From an uncultured Flavobacteriaceae bacterium (GTDB taxonomy: Bacteria; Bacteroidota; Bacteroidia; Flavobacteriales; Flavobacteriaceae): DNA of 64,000 nucleotides. Shown here piece by piece: positions 50,340 to 59,952 of this stretch. The translations under genes were made by a program, and so were the position numbers. The stretch's first letter is position 1. Each line of letters starts with the position of its first letter. The notes under the pieces are model-generated. The model searched no databases and was not told where the DNA came from. It saw nothing but the letters and a program-made list of their open reading frames with translations. The stretch spans positions 1-64,000 of the forward strand of contig CALHGE010000014.1 of the NCBI GenBank assembly GCA_938029725.1, given 5' to 3'.

Positions 50340-50900
50340 TTAGTTTCCGACCACCACTTTTGGATGACGGATAATCTTATCACCCAACTTGTATCCTTTT
50401 TCAATCACATCAATGATCTTCCCTTTTAGCTTTTTACTCGGTGCGGGTATTTGCGTAATTGCATCGTGTTTTTCGGCATCAAAGGTATCACCTTGCTTGG
50501 CTTCTACCTCTGTTAAGCCTTTATTTTTAAGGGTTTCTTTAAACTTATTACTAATAAGTTCCACGCCTTTGAACATCTCTTTATCTTCAGATTTAGCAAG
50601 TTCTTTCATGCCTCTGTCAAAATCATCCATTACTGGTAACAAGGAAACAATCACTTCTTGACCGGCGGTCTTAAACAAGTCCATACGCTCTTTGGATGTT
50701 CGTTTTTTATAATTTTCGAACTCCGCAAAAAGACGTAAAAATTTATCCTTTTCCTTCCCTAATTCATCTTGCAATTTTTCTTCAACTGTCTGCTCATCTT
50801 CTTCCTCAAGAATTTCTGCAGCAGCCGTTTCAGCTTCTGTATGATCTTGCGTGTCAGCAATGATATCTTCTAATTCTTCGTTTTTATCTTTTTCACTCAT
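50340..50900 (-). CDS. grpE: Nucleotide exchange factor GrpE
   Basis: FLRLFAEFENYKKRTSKERMDLF...GDTFDAEKHDAI; start trimmed to MSEKDKNEE because promoter elements overlap the ORF-track N-terminus. Confidence 0.96.
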   Translation of the reverse strand: MSEKDKNEELEDIIADTQDHTEAETAAAEILEEEDEQTVEEKLQDELGKEKDKFLRLFAEFENYKKRTSKERMDLFKTAGQEVIVSLLPVMDDFDRGMKELAKSEDKEMFKGVELISNKFKETLKNKGLTEVEAKQGDTFDAEKHDAITQIPAPSKKLKGKIIDVIEKGYKLGDKIIRHPKVVVGN

Positions 50901-50934
50901 TTGATAGTACAATTTATCGTCATTTTTGAGGTGG

Positions 50935-50973
50935 CAAAAGTACTGCCAATTCTTGAAAAATGTCAAAATGTCA
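50935..50973 (-). promoter_or_regulatory. grpE promoter with TGACATTTTGACA motif
   Basis: Minus strand TGACATTTTGACA (50961-50973), TTG at 50964-50966, 21-nt spacer, TACTTTTG (50935-50942). Confidence 0.6.
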
Positions 50974-51143
50974 CTAAAAAAGAAGATCCAGTGCTACACA
51001 TGCAGAATTTAGTTGAAAGATTTGAGTAAAAGAGCGGGACAAAAGACTAGAGCGAAGAGCGAAGAGACCTAAGTCAAAATCATCCGAATTGTTAAACCAA
51101 CAATTTATGCAATTTAAAACATCATCTAAGGCCCTTGCCCTAG

Positions 51144-52106
51144 CTAAGAAATGTGTTCTTGCTTATTTTTAAGCAAGAATTTTTTTTCTTCGTTTTCTTT
51201 GCCGTAGATATCTTCAAGTGCTTGACAGATATTTTGAAAGTGAAATACAAAACCTTCTTCTTCTATTTTTTTACTGCTTACTCTTTGACTAGCAAATAAA
51301 ATATATGACATCTCACCCAAGAGAATTTTCATAGCAAATTTTGGAACATTGGGCAAGAATAATCGCTTTTGAAGAACCACAGCTATCTCCTTCACCAATT
51401 TCGCATTAGTAATTGGATTTGGGCCTACACCATTATAAACACCATCTAGCTGATGCTCGATTAGGTATAAAAATTGTCTAGCGAGGTCTGTGATATGAAC
51501 CCATGACTGCCATTGCTTACCGCTTCCGAAGGCCGCACCTGCATACTGTTTGATTGGTTTTGCAATTTCAGGTAAAGCACCTCCATTGGCAGACATTACT
51601 AGGCCTATTCTTATTTTGCAAATATTAAAATCAAAGATTTGGAATGCATCCACTTCATTTTCCCATGCTTCAACAACCTCACCGAGAAAACTATCGTCTA
51701 CGTTTTTTTCATCTTCTGTATAGAAATTAGAAAGTGAATCTGGATAAATTCCAATAGCTGAAGCAGAGACAAAAGACGTGATAGCAGAGCTATCGATTTG
51801 CGACACACCTTTTTTGAGCGTACGTAGCGTATCTATTCTGCTTGAAAGCACTATCTTTTTATGATTCGGAGTCCATCTTTTCGAAATACTAGCACCCGCC
51901 AAATTGATAATAGCAGACACACCCTTAAAACAGTTCAAATCAATTTCTTGGGCATCAGGGTTCCAATAAAAACCTTGATAATTACTTTTAGAAACAATCT
52001 TATTTTTATTCGTAGTAAGATAGTTTACACCAATGTTTTGTTCATGGCATAACCGAACAATCTCACTCCCTACTAAACCTGTTGCACCTGTAATCAAAAT
52101 TCGCAT
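51144..52106 (-). CDS. TIGR01777 family NAD-dependent epimerase
   Basis: MRILITGATGLVGSEI, WNPDAQEID, GASISKRWTPNHKKIVLSSRI. Confidence 0.95.
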   Translation of the reverse strand: MRILITGATGLVGSEIVRLCHEQNIGVNYLTTNKNKIVSKSNYQGFYWNPDAQEIDLNCFKGVSAIINLAGASISKRWTPNHKKIVLSSRIDTLRTLKKGVSQIDSSAITSFVSASAIGIYPDSLSNFYTEDEKNVDDSFLGEVVEAWENEVDAFQIFDFNICKIRIGLVMSANGGALPEIAKPIKQYAGAAFGSGKQWQSWVHITDLARQFLYLIEHQLDGVYNGVGPNPITNAKLVKEIAVVLQKRLFLPNVPKFAMKILLGEMSYILFASQRVSSKKIEEEGFVFHFQNICQALEDIYGKENEEKKFLLKNKQEHIS

Positions 52107-52210
52107 GTGACAAAGGTATTGGTTTTTAAAATCGCAAGGCCATTGTTTAATTTCGATTTAACAGTATTCTTTAAGCTTATCACATCTAAGGAAGCGTATA
52201 AATTGTAAGT

Positions 52211-52876
52211 TTAAATGCTTTTCGTAGCGCGAAGCATTTCACGCTTACCTGGTGGGCCCGGCAAACGTTCCACCGCAAAACCAACTGCTTGCATTGCACG
52301 ACGCACACTGCCCTTTGCCGCATATGTGACCAAAACCCCATCCGTTTTCATAGCATCGTACATTTTAGCAAAAATTGTTTCCGTCCAAAGTTCTGGTTGC
52401 ACTCTTGCACCAAAAGCATCAAAATAAACAAGGTTAAACTTATCGGATTCCTCTAAATTTTCAAAATCCTTTTGTTGTTTCTGAAGATGAAAATATTCAC
52501 TTATTTGAACTTCCTTTTCCCAAGGAGACTGGTGCATAGTTTTGAATTCCTCTGAAAAAGCGTCTGCCTTCAGTTCAGAAATATAATTAAGCTGTTCGAG
52601 TTCTTCGGCTGTAATAGGATACTTTTCAATACCCGTATATTGGATGCGTAAATTGAATTTTGGCGCCTCCAACAGGCTAATCAAACAATTGAGCCCAGTA
52701 CCAAAACCTATTTCTAAAATAGATAATTTTCTATCTGTAAAAAGAGAAAGCCCCGATTTAATAAACACATGATAGGCTTCTTGAATAGCACCATGCTTAG
52801 AATGGTACTGCTCGTTCCAATCAACAATATGAATCGTCTTAGAACCGTCTGAAGTAGTGATTATTTTGCGCTCCAC
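52211..52876 (-). CDS. mnmD: MnmD-type tRNA (5-methylaminomethyl-2-thiouridine) methyltransferase
   Basis: TSDGSKTI, YHSKHGAIQEAYHVFIKSGL, EIGFGTGLN, YFDAFGARVQPELWT, LPGPPGKREM. Confidence 0.92.
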   Translation of the reverse strand: MERKIITTSDGSKTIHIVDWNEQYHSKHGAIQEAYHVFIKSGLSLFTDRKLSILEIGFGTGLNCLISLLEAPKFNLRIQYTGIEKYPITAEELEQLNYISELKADAFSEEFKTMHQSPWEKEVQISEYFHLQKQQKDFENLEESDKFNLVYFDAFGARVQPELWTETIFAKMYDAMKTDGVLVTYAAKGSVRRAMQAVGFAVERLPGPPGKREMLRATKSI

Positions 52877-53388
52877 TAGTCTTTTAGTAAAACTCCATCA
52901 GCTTCGAAACTTAGGGTCTTTTTAATAGTCGTGATCTTGGCCATCTCAGCTTCAGACTTGCCTCCGTCTTTTGCGAAATGCTTTTGATCCTCCACACTCA
53001 TTTCTTCAACAAAAGCGAAACCATTTACGATGACTTCTTTTCCTTTGATATCCATCGGCATAAAAAAACCATAATCTTTAAAACGCACCATAGTTTCTTC
53101 TCCGTCTTGCAACTCTAATTTCATCCAGCAGCCTTTTGCTTGGCATACATCAGCAACGGTAGCAATAAATTTTGTCTGAAGCGTATCAGTGCGCTTTAAA
53201 GCAGCATACTTTTTAGACATTTCTGCAGCAGAAATCACGTTATTTTCATCAATCTGCAGTCCGAAAGAGGGCAAAGAAGCAGATGAGACTGTAAGTTGCT
53301 CCGTTTCTTGCTGTGAATTTTGAGCTACAAGCACCGTTATTCCGAAGAAAAACGCAAGTAAAATGTTAATTCGTTTCATAATAATCAA
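52876..53388 (-). CDS. DUF4920 domain protein
   Basis: VADVCQAKGCWMKLELQDGEETMVRFKDYGFFMPMDIKGKEVIVNG. Confidence 0.9.
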   Translation of the reverse strand: MIIMKRINILLAFFFGITVLVAQNSQQETEQLTVSSASLPSFGLQIDENNVISAAEMSKKYAALKRTDTLQTKFIATVADVCQAKGCWMKLELQDGEETMVRFKDYGFFMPMDIKGKEVIVNGFAFVEEMSVEDQKHFAKDGGKSEAEMAKITTIKKTLSFEADGVLLKD

Positions 53389-53485
53389 TATTTAAAATAC
53401 TTCTGTAAAATTGGGCATTTTAAACCAAAAAATCCTGCTCAATTTGAGATATTTAATTAATTTTATTGCTTAAATAGATTTCAAA

Positions 53486-54553
53486 ATGGAAAGTACCACC
53501 AATAATGCCATCACCATTGAAAAAGCACAAAACTCAAAAATAGCAGAAGTTGATTTTGATAATTTAGCTTTCGGAAGTGTATTCTCAGACCACATGTTAG
53601 TTTGCGATTACCGAAATGGCGCTTGGGAAACTCCAAAAATTATACCCTACGGCCCCATAAGTTTGATGCCTTCGGCTAAGATTTTTCATTATGGACAATC
53701 CATTTTTGAGGGTATGAAAGCCTATAAAGATAATAAAGATGATATTTTTCTTTTTCGACCGGCAGACAATCACAAACGGTTTAATATTTCGGCAAGCAGA
53801 ATGGCTATGCCTGAAGTACCAGTGGAACATTTTATAGAAGGGCTAAAAGCACTCTTAACTTTAGATAAAGCTTGGATTCCGCAAACAGAAGGCAGCGCCA
53901 TGTATATTCGCCCATTCATGTTTGCTTCAGGAGAAGGCTTTCATGCCTCACCAGCAGATGCCTATAAATTTATGGTTTGCTTGGCACCCTCCGGACCTTA
54001 TTTTGCAGGAAAGGTAAAAGTATTGATAGAAGAAAAATATTCACGTTCGGCTAACGGTGGTGTGGGATATGCTAAAACAGGCGGGAATTATGCTGGACAA
54101 TTTCACCCTACTCAATTAGCCAAAGAAAAAGGGTATCACCAAGTCATCTGGACAGATGATCACAATCATGAAAATATAGAGGAAGCTGGTGCCATGAACA
54201 TCTTTGTACGCATCGGAGATACCCTGATAACGGGCCCAACTAGCGATCGCATTCTAAACGGCATTACGCGCAAAAGTGTTTTAGAAATCGCAGCCGCAGA
54301 AGGCATAAAGACAGAAGTAAGAACACTAACTGTAACTGAACTAGTTGCTGCTGCTAAAGCGGGAACCCTAAAAGAAATGTTTGGCACAGGAACAGCTGCC
54401 GTAATTTCACCTATTAGCACCTTCGGCTATAGAGCTACGGATTATCAGTTGCCAGATTTAGAAAACAGCTATGCTGATAGGTTCAAGAAAAGCATTACAG
54501 ATATTCAATACAACCGTTCTGAAGATACTTTTGGATGGCGGGTTAAGTTATAA
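53486..54553 (+). CDS. ilvE: Branched-chain amino acid aminotransferase
   Basis: YGQSIFEGMKAY, RPADNHKRFNISASRMAMP, YAKTGGNYAG, EEAGAMNIF. Confidence 0.97.
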   Translation: MESTTNNAITIEKAQNSKIAEVDFDNLAFGSVFSDHMLVCDYRNGAWETPKIIPYGPISLMPSAKIFHYGQSIFEGMKAYKDNKDDIFLFRPADNHKRFNISASRMAMPEVPVEHFIEGLKALLTLDKAWIPQTEGSAMYIRPFMFASGEGFHASPADAYKFMVCLAPSGPYFAGKVKVLIEEKYSRSANGGVGYAKTGGNYAGQFHPTQLAKEKGYHQVIWTDDHNHENIEEAGAMNIFVRIGDTLITGPTSDRILNGITRKSVLEIAAAEGIKTEVRTLTVTELVAAAKAGTLKEMFGTGTAAVISPISTFGYRATDYQLPDLENSYADRFKKSITDIQYNRSEDTFGWRVKL

Positions 54554-54714
54554 ATTCTTAAGGAAATTTTAAAAACTACCGCTACAACAAAAGAGGGCAA
54601 AAGGTGAAATGTATTGAACTCGAAAATAGAAAATCATACTTAGCTATTATTTAGTAACTTAGAACTATGAAGAAGATAAATAATCATTTATTTTCCTAAT
54701 AATCATAGTCAGTT

Positions 54715-55131
54715 ATGAATCCAATACTTAGAAACCTCTTAGCAGTTATCGTCGGCTGGCTTGGCGGCAGCATTGTAAACATAAGTCTTATCAAAATCGG
54801 CTCTGCTGTCACCCCAATAGAAGGTATCGATTCAAGTGATATGGAAGCCTTTGCAGACCTCATGCCCACTTTAGGTGCTGAACATTTCATTTTTCCATTT
54901 TTCGCTCATGCTTTAGGCACGCTAGTAGGTGCATTTATAGCCGCTTCGATTGCGATAAACCATAAAATGAAATTTGCTTTGGGTATTGGCGCATTATTTC
55001 TTTTGGGAGGTATCTTAATCAACTATATGTTACCAGGTCCAATTTGGTTTGTGCTGGCAGATATTAGTATCGCATACATTCCTATGGCATGGATAGGCGG
55101 TAAATTAGCCTGTAGGCTATCACGTAAATAA
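54715..55131 (+). CDS. Conserved hypothetical membrane protein
   Basis: Four TM segments, no recognised domain. Confidence 0.6.
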   Translation: MNPILRNLLAVIVGWLGGSIVNISLIKIGSAVTPIEGIDSSDMEAFADLMPTLGAEHFIFPFFAHALGTLVGAFIAASIAINHKMKFALGIGALFLLGGILINYMLPGPIWFVLADISIAYIPMAWIGGKLACRLSRK

Positions 55132-55140
55132 TCACCCTAT

Positions 55141-56634
55141 ATGAAAAGACGAAAATTTTTAACGACCTCGACTGCTTTTGCCGTGCTAGTGGCGGCTCCC
55201 TTTTCATATTCTCATTCCGTATTCAAAGGCAACCTGCCCTCCGATATTACGGGGCTAAGTGCTTCCGACCTCTCTTTTGCCATACGAGAAAAACAAATTA
55301 GTTGTGTTGAAGTAATGCAAGCTTACCTCAAGCGAATTCATAAATATAACCCGGTCTACAATGCCATTATTAGTATGGTTGCTGATGATGAATTATTAAA
55401 ACAAGCAAAAGCGGCAGATCAAGCTTTAGCTAAAAACGAATATTGGGGCTGGATGCACGGTATGCCACATGCAATAAAAGATTTAGCACCCGTATCGGGT
55501 CTTCGACACACGAGTGGCTCACCCATTTTCGCAAATAGAATTGCAGAAGAAGATGGCTTTTTAGTAACAAAAATTCGAAATCAAGGTGCCATTTTTATCG
55601 GAAAAACCAATACGCCTGAATTCGGTTTGGGTTCGCAATGCTACAACCCGGTATTTGGAGCTACAGGCAGCGCCTATAATCCTGAACTAACTTCCGGAGG
55701 TAGCAGTGGCGGTGCAGCTTGCAGTTTAGGAACTCACATGTTACCTGTAGCAGATGGTGGCGATATGATGGGCTCTTTACGAAATCCTGGCGCATTTAAT
55801 AATGTGATTGGTTTTAGACCTAGCACTACCGTTGTTATGGAAGACGGCGACAGCAAAGATCGCCTGCTCTGGACTTCAGGCCCGATGGGGCGCGACACCA
55901 GAGATACCATTCGACTATTACAAACCATGGCAATAGATCCGGTTTATGATAATTTAAATCCCATAAAACTCAAAAACATCAAGATTGGCTGGATGGGCAA
56001 CCTTGATAATTACTTGGCAATGGAGCCCGGCATACTAAAATTATGTGAAATCAGCTTAGAGGCACTATCAGATGCAGGTGCATCGGTAGAAGCTATGAAA
56101 GCAAACTTTATCATGTCAGATTTATGGCAGAGTTGGACCACCCTGCGCCATTCAGGGCGTTCAAATATGCTAGAATATTACGAAGACCCTATAAACCACA
56201 AACTGCTCAAACCAGAATTGATTTGGGAGATAGAACAAAGTTTGAGCCTTACCGAGAAAGATGTTGAAAGCGCCAAAGTGATTCGTAATGATTGGAACAG
56301 CGCATTAGACCGCATGTTCGAATCATATGATTTTTTAGTTTTACCAACAGCTCAGGTTTTCCCGTATTCGAAGGAGTTACACTGGCCCAAAGAAGTTAAT
56401 GGAACAACTATGGACACCTATCACCGCTGGATGGAGGTTGTCATATTAGCCAGCCTCGGCGGCATACCTGTGGTAAATGTCCCCGTTGGCTTCGATTCAA
56501 GAGGTAGACCGATGGGCATGCAAGTAATGGGCAAATTTGGAGATGATAAAAAAGTATTGGAGTTCGCCTTGGCCTATGAGCAAATTACGAACCACCTAAG
56601 CAAGCGCCCAACCCTGGTCGGCGTAGCTGATTAA
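55141..56634 (+). CDS. Amidase family protein (possible Tat signal)
   Basis: MKRRKFL; MPHAIKDL; TSGGSSGGAACSLG. Confidence 0.93.
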   Translation: MKRRKFLTTSTAFAVLVAAPFSYSHSVFKGNLPSDITGLSASDLSFAIREKQISCVEVMQAYLKRIHKYNPVYNAIISMVADDELLKQAKAADQALAKNEYWGWMHGMPHAIKDLAPVSGLRHTSGSPIFANRIAEEDGFLVTKIRNQGAIFIGKTNTPEFGLGSQCYNPVFGATGSAYNPELTSGGSSGGAACSLGTHMLPVADGGDMMGSLRNPGAFNNVIGFRPSTTVVMEDGDSKDRLLWTSGPMGRDTRDTIRLLQTMAIDPVYDNLNPIKLKNIKIGWMGNLDNYLAMEPGILKLCEISLEALSDAGASVEAMKANFIMSDLWQSWTTLRHSGRSNMLEYYEDPINHKLLKPELIWEIEQSLSLTEKDVESAKVIRNDWNSALDRMFESYDFLVLPTAQVFPYSKELHWPKEVNGTTMDTYHRWMEVVILASLGGIPVVNVPVGFDSRGRPMGMQVMGKFGDDKKVLEFALAYEQITNHLSKRPTLVGVAD

Positions 56635-57021
56635 CTATTGCTCCAGAATCTCTTGGATATTCGGCTTGAAATAATCCGGCCCTTTTAAGACCTTGCCATC
56701 TTCTCTATAAATTGGTTTTCCATCAACACCCAACTTACTCATGTTGCTGCGCTGAATTTCATTAAAAACCTCTTCAATTTTATCTTGCATTCCATGTTCG
56801 ATAATAGTACCACACAAAATGTACAACATATCACCTAAAGCATCAGCAACCTCGACCAAATCGCCCTCCTGAGCCGCTTCTAAATACTCTTTATTCTCCT
56901 CATCCATTAAATTAAAACGAAGCAGGTTTTTACTTTCCCCAAGGTCTGCTTTCATGGTTTTTGAATACCCAATTCCAAAGGAAGTATGAAATTCTTTTAC
57001 GGCATTAATCTTGTCTTGCAT
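56635..57021 (-). CDS. MazG-like nucleotide pyrophosphohydrolase
   Basis: DEENKEYLEAAQEGDLVEVADALGDMLYILCGTI. Confidence 0.88.
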   Translation of the reverse strand: MQDKINAVKEFHTSFGIGYSKTMKADLGESKNLLRFNLMDEENKEYLEAAQEGDLVEVADALGDMLYILCGTIIEHGMQDKIEEVFNEIQRSNMSKLGVDGKPIYREDGKVLKGPDYFKPNIQEILEQ

Positions 57022-57063
57022 TGGTAGTTGATTTTACATTAGCTTTGCGTAAAAATAGGGAAT

Positions 57064-57252
57064 ATGTTCAGTACCGGACAATTAATTTTTGCAGGTCTTT
57101 TTGTTGTCGTTTTTACGGCAATTATCGTCTTTGCCTATCAAAAAGACAAAAAACTACACCTGAAAAACTACAAAGGTGTTAAATTTATCGCGGCTACTTT
57201 CCTAATATTCCTAATACTCCTATTCGTTATTAAGTATATGCTCAAAAATTAA
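57064..57252 (+). CDS. Small membrane protein, 62 aa
   Basis: Two TM segments flanking a QKDKKLHLKNYKGVK loop. Confidence 0.7.
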   Translation: MFSTGQLIFAGLFVVVFTAIIVFAYQKDKKLHLKNYKGVKFIAATFLIFLILLFVIKYMLKN

Positions 57253-57366
57253 CAATTATTTTAAGCATACGATAAAACTTACATTTTCGTCAACTATTAG
57301 CCCTTTTCCTACGTATAATATACCAAACAGCGTAATTTTGCGTTATTCACCTATAAGGGGCAACAC

Positions 57367-57528
57367 ATGACAACTTTTTTTACTATCTTTTTTATTATTA
57401 TCACAATAAACGTAGTGCTGGTATTTTTCAATTTTAGCGGCACGAACCAAAAGACTAAGGAATCTACTTCTATTTCTGATATTCATCAAATCGATTTAAT
57501 TTCTTCGAAGTATAAGAAAGCGGTTTAG
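57367..57528 (+). CDS. Micro-ORF, 53 aa single-TM protein
   Basis: MTTFFTIFFIIITINVVLVFFNFSGTNQKTKESTSISDIHQIDLISSKYKKAV*; AAGGGG upstream; pattern shared with 37512 and 37680. Confidence 0.6.
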   Translation: MTTFFTIFFIIITINVVLVFFNFSGTNQKTKESTSISDIHQIDLISSKYKKAV

Positions 57529-57545
57529 TTTTATACCTTTAGGGT

Positions 57546-57917
57546 ATGAAGCAATTGTTACTTGTATTTTTTGGTGGAGGCATTGGTAGCGCTCTTCGTT
57601 TTGTCATCTCCAAACACTTCAACACTTATTTTCAACATTTCTTTCTAGGAACTTTCCTTGTCAACATAATCGGCTGCTTACTCATAGGCATTATTTTAGG
57701 CTTTTCACTTAAAAACGATTATCTAACTCAAAACCAAACCTTATTATTATCAACCGGCTTCTGTGGTGGGTTCACCACGTTTTCAACTTTTGCCTTTGAA
57801 AAACACTCCTTATTGAAAGCAGGAGAACTAATGCACTTTTCTATATACACCATAGCCAGTATTGTAGTTGGAATATTCGCTATTGCTATCGGGCTATGGA
57901 TTTCTAAAATGTTATAA
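57546..57917 (+). CDS. crcB: Fluoride efflux transporter CrcB
   Basis: GGGIGSALRFVIS, GTFLVNIIGCLLIG, GFCGGFTTFSTFAFE. Confidence 0.96.
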   Translation: MKQLLLVFFGGGIGSALRFVISKHFNTYFQHFFLGTFLVNIIGCLLIGIILGFSLKNDYLTQNQTLLLSTGFCGGFTTFSTFAFEKHSLLKAGELMHFSIYTIASIVVGIFAIAIGLWISKML

Positions 57918-58010
57918 ATATAACAGTCAGCCCCATATTTCTGTTTTTCTGCTAAAAAACATACCCTTCGAAGCTTTTATTAAATAATTCTTAGCAAAAC
58001 AAGCTAAAAA

Positions 58011-58033
58011 CTCGATTTATCTAAAAAATCGAG
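58011..58033. repeat. Hairpin CTCGATTT-N7-AAATCGAG upstream of the PII gene
   Basis: Perfect 8-bp arms. Confidence 0.6.
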
Positions 58034-58210
58034 CGACTTACAGCCTATCAAATACTCAAAAAATCAATTTTATATATAATATTTAATCATACCCTCAAAT
58101 TTATAGGGTCTAAATTACTATTACAATAAAAATAGAATAGCCACCCCTTAAAAATCACAGGGTGTTAATATTTTTAACATACATTTGACGCATCAACTAA
58201 TATAATTATT

Positions 58211-58549
58211 ATGAAACAAATCGAAGCAATTATTAGAAAATCGAAGTTTGACGAGGTCAAGAAGGCTTTGCACGGTATCGAGGTTAATTTTTTCAGTTAC
58301 TGGGATGTAACGGGAGTAGGAAATGAAAAACAAGGACATGTCTATAGAGGTATATCCTACAGCACATCAGACATTCAGCGACGCTATTTATCGATAGTCG
58401 TTTCTGATGAATTTTTAGAAAAGACTGTAAACTGCATTTTAGAGTCAGCCTATACTGGCAATGTAGGAGATGGTAAAGTATTCGTCTCCGAAATTAAAGA
58501 GGCCTATAGAATACGTACCAAGGAAAGCGGTCAAGCCGGAATCAACTAA
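58211..58549 (+). CDS. P-II family nitrogen regulator
   Basis: KQIEAIIRKSKFDEVKKALHGI...YTGNVGDGKVFVSEIKEAYRIRTKE. Confidence 0.94.
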   Translation: MKQIEAIIRKSKFDEVKKALHGIEVNFFSYWDVTGVGNEKQGHVYRGISYSTSDIQRRYLSIVVSDEFLEKTVNCILESAYTGNVGDGKVFVSEIKEAYRIRTKESGQAGIN

Positions 58550-58576
58550 TAATAACACCACTAAACTTTTAACAAA

Positions 58577-59818
58577 ATGGACGCAGGATTATTTACAGCA
58601 AATAACGTATGGATGATGTTGGCTACCGCACTGGTATTCTTCATGCATACAGGTTTCGCCTTTTTAGAGATTGGCTTAACTAGATCTAAAAATACAATCA
58701 ACATATTATTTAAAAACATATTTATTATTACCTCGGGCTTACTTCTTTATTACGCATGGGGCTTCAATTTGATGTATCCTGGTTTTGAAGAGGGATCTAT
58801 GGGAATTATTCAATTTGATTTCTTCGGAAGCTTTGGAATTGCAGCTCCTGAAAACGGAATGACTCCTGACTATGCTGATGGCGGTTACACGTGGTGGACA
58901 GACTTCTTGTTTCAAGGCATGTTCGCTGCAACGGCAGCAACAATCGTTTCTGGTGCAGTTGCAGAACGTATGAAAATAGGAGCTTTTATGATTTTCACGG
59001 TTATCTATGTTGGGCTTGTTTACCCAATAGTGGGCGCTTGGAAATGGGGTGGTGGTTTCTTAGACTCATGGGGTTTCTATGATTTCGCAGGTTCTACTTT
59101 AGTTCACTCTGTTGGTGGATGGGCTGCTCTAGTTGCAATCTATCTGCTAGGATCGAGAATAGGTAAATTCGGTGAAGACGGCAAACCCAAAGCAATACCT
59201 GGTCACAGTATACCTTTAGCTACAGCTGGTGTATTAATCTTATGGTTAGGTTGGTTCGGCTTTAATGGTGGTTCAGTTTTATCAGCTGACCCTGAATTAA
59301 CTTCTTTAGTATTAGTTACAACATGTTTATCAGCAGCAGCAGGCGGTATCGCTGCAATGGTGCTCTCATACATTATGTATAAGAATCTAGATTTAACCAT
59401 GTTCTTAAACGGAATCTTAGGTGGCCTAGTGGGTATTACTGCCGGAGCAGATTTAATGTCACCAAATGAAGCTATTCTTATTGGTTTGATTGCCGGTGTA
59501 GTCATTGTACTTGGGGTTGCTCTAGTAGACAAATTAAAACTTGATGACCCAGTAGGTGCAGTAGCAGTTCACTTGATATGTGGTATCTGGGGAACTTTAG
59601 CTGTAGGTATTTTCGGCAGCATGGCCGGAGGAGGTCAATTTATGACACAACTATATGGAATTCTAATCATTGGCGCTTTTTGCATAATCACTTCTGGCGT
59701 TATTATAGGTGTGCTAAAAGCCACTATTGGAATTCGAGTTTCAAAAGAAGAAGAAGTTGAGGGTCTTGACCTTCACGAACATGGTATGGATGCATACCCT
59801 GACTTTACGAATGACTAA
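58577..59818 (+). CDS. amt: Ammonium transporter
   Basis: MHTGFAFLEIGLTRSKN, DFAGSTLVHSVGGWAAL, GWFGFNGGS, AVHLICGIWGTLAVG. Confidence 0.98.
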   Translation: MDAGLFTANNVWMMLATALVFFMHTGFAFLEIGLTRSKNTINILFKNIFIITSGLLLYYAWGFNLMYPGFEEGSMGIIQFDFFGSFGIAAPENGMTPDYADGGYTWWTDFLFQGMFAATAATIVSGAVAERMKIGAFMIFTVIYVGLVYPIVGAWKWGGGFLDSWGFYDFAGSTLVHSVGGWAALVAIYLLGSRIGKFGEDGKPKAIPGHSIPLATAGVLILWLGWFGFNGGSVLSADPELTSLVLVTTCLSAAAGGIAAMVLSYIMYKNLDLTMFLNGILGGLVGITAGADLMSPNEAILIGLIAGVVIVLGVALVDKLKLDDPVGAVAVHLICGIWGTLAVGIFGSMAGGGQFMTQLYGILIIGAFCIITSGVIIGVLKATIGIRVSKEEEVEGLDLHEHGMDAYPDFTND

Positions 59819-59831
59819 TTAAAATAAAGAC

Positions 59832-59863
59832 AAACGGAGCGTTTTGCAGAACGCTCCGTTTTA
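59832..59863 (+). terminator. Terminator after amt
   Basis: AAACGGAGCGTT-N6-AACGCTCCGTTTT. Confidence 0.85.
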
Positions 59864-59952
59864 TAATCACTCACTATTTAAACAAATCTGCTGTTTGGCA
59901 GATAACTCAAAATCAGGATCTCCTCTTTTGGAGAAACTAAAAATTTAAACTT

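Noticed and set aside
51040-51070. Short GCGAAGA direct repeat near the grpE/epimerase gap
   Set aside because: Only two copies; not distinguishable from chance.
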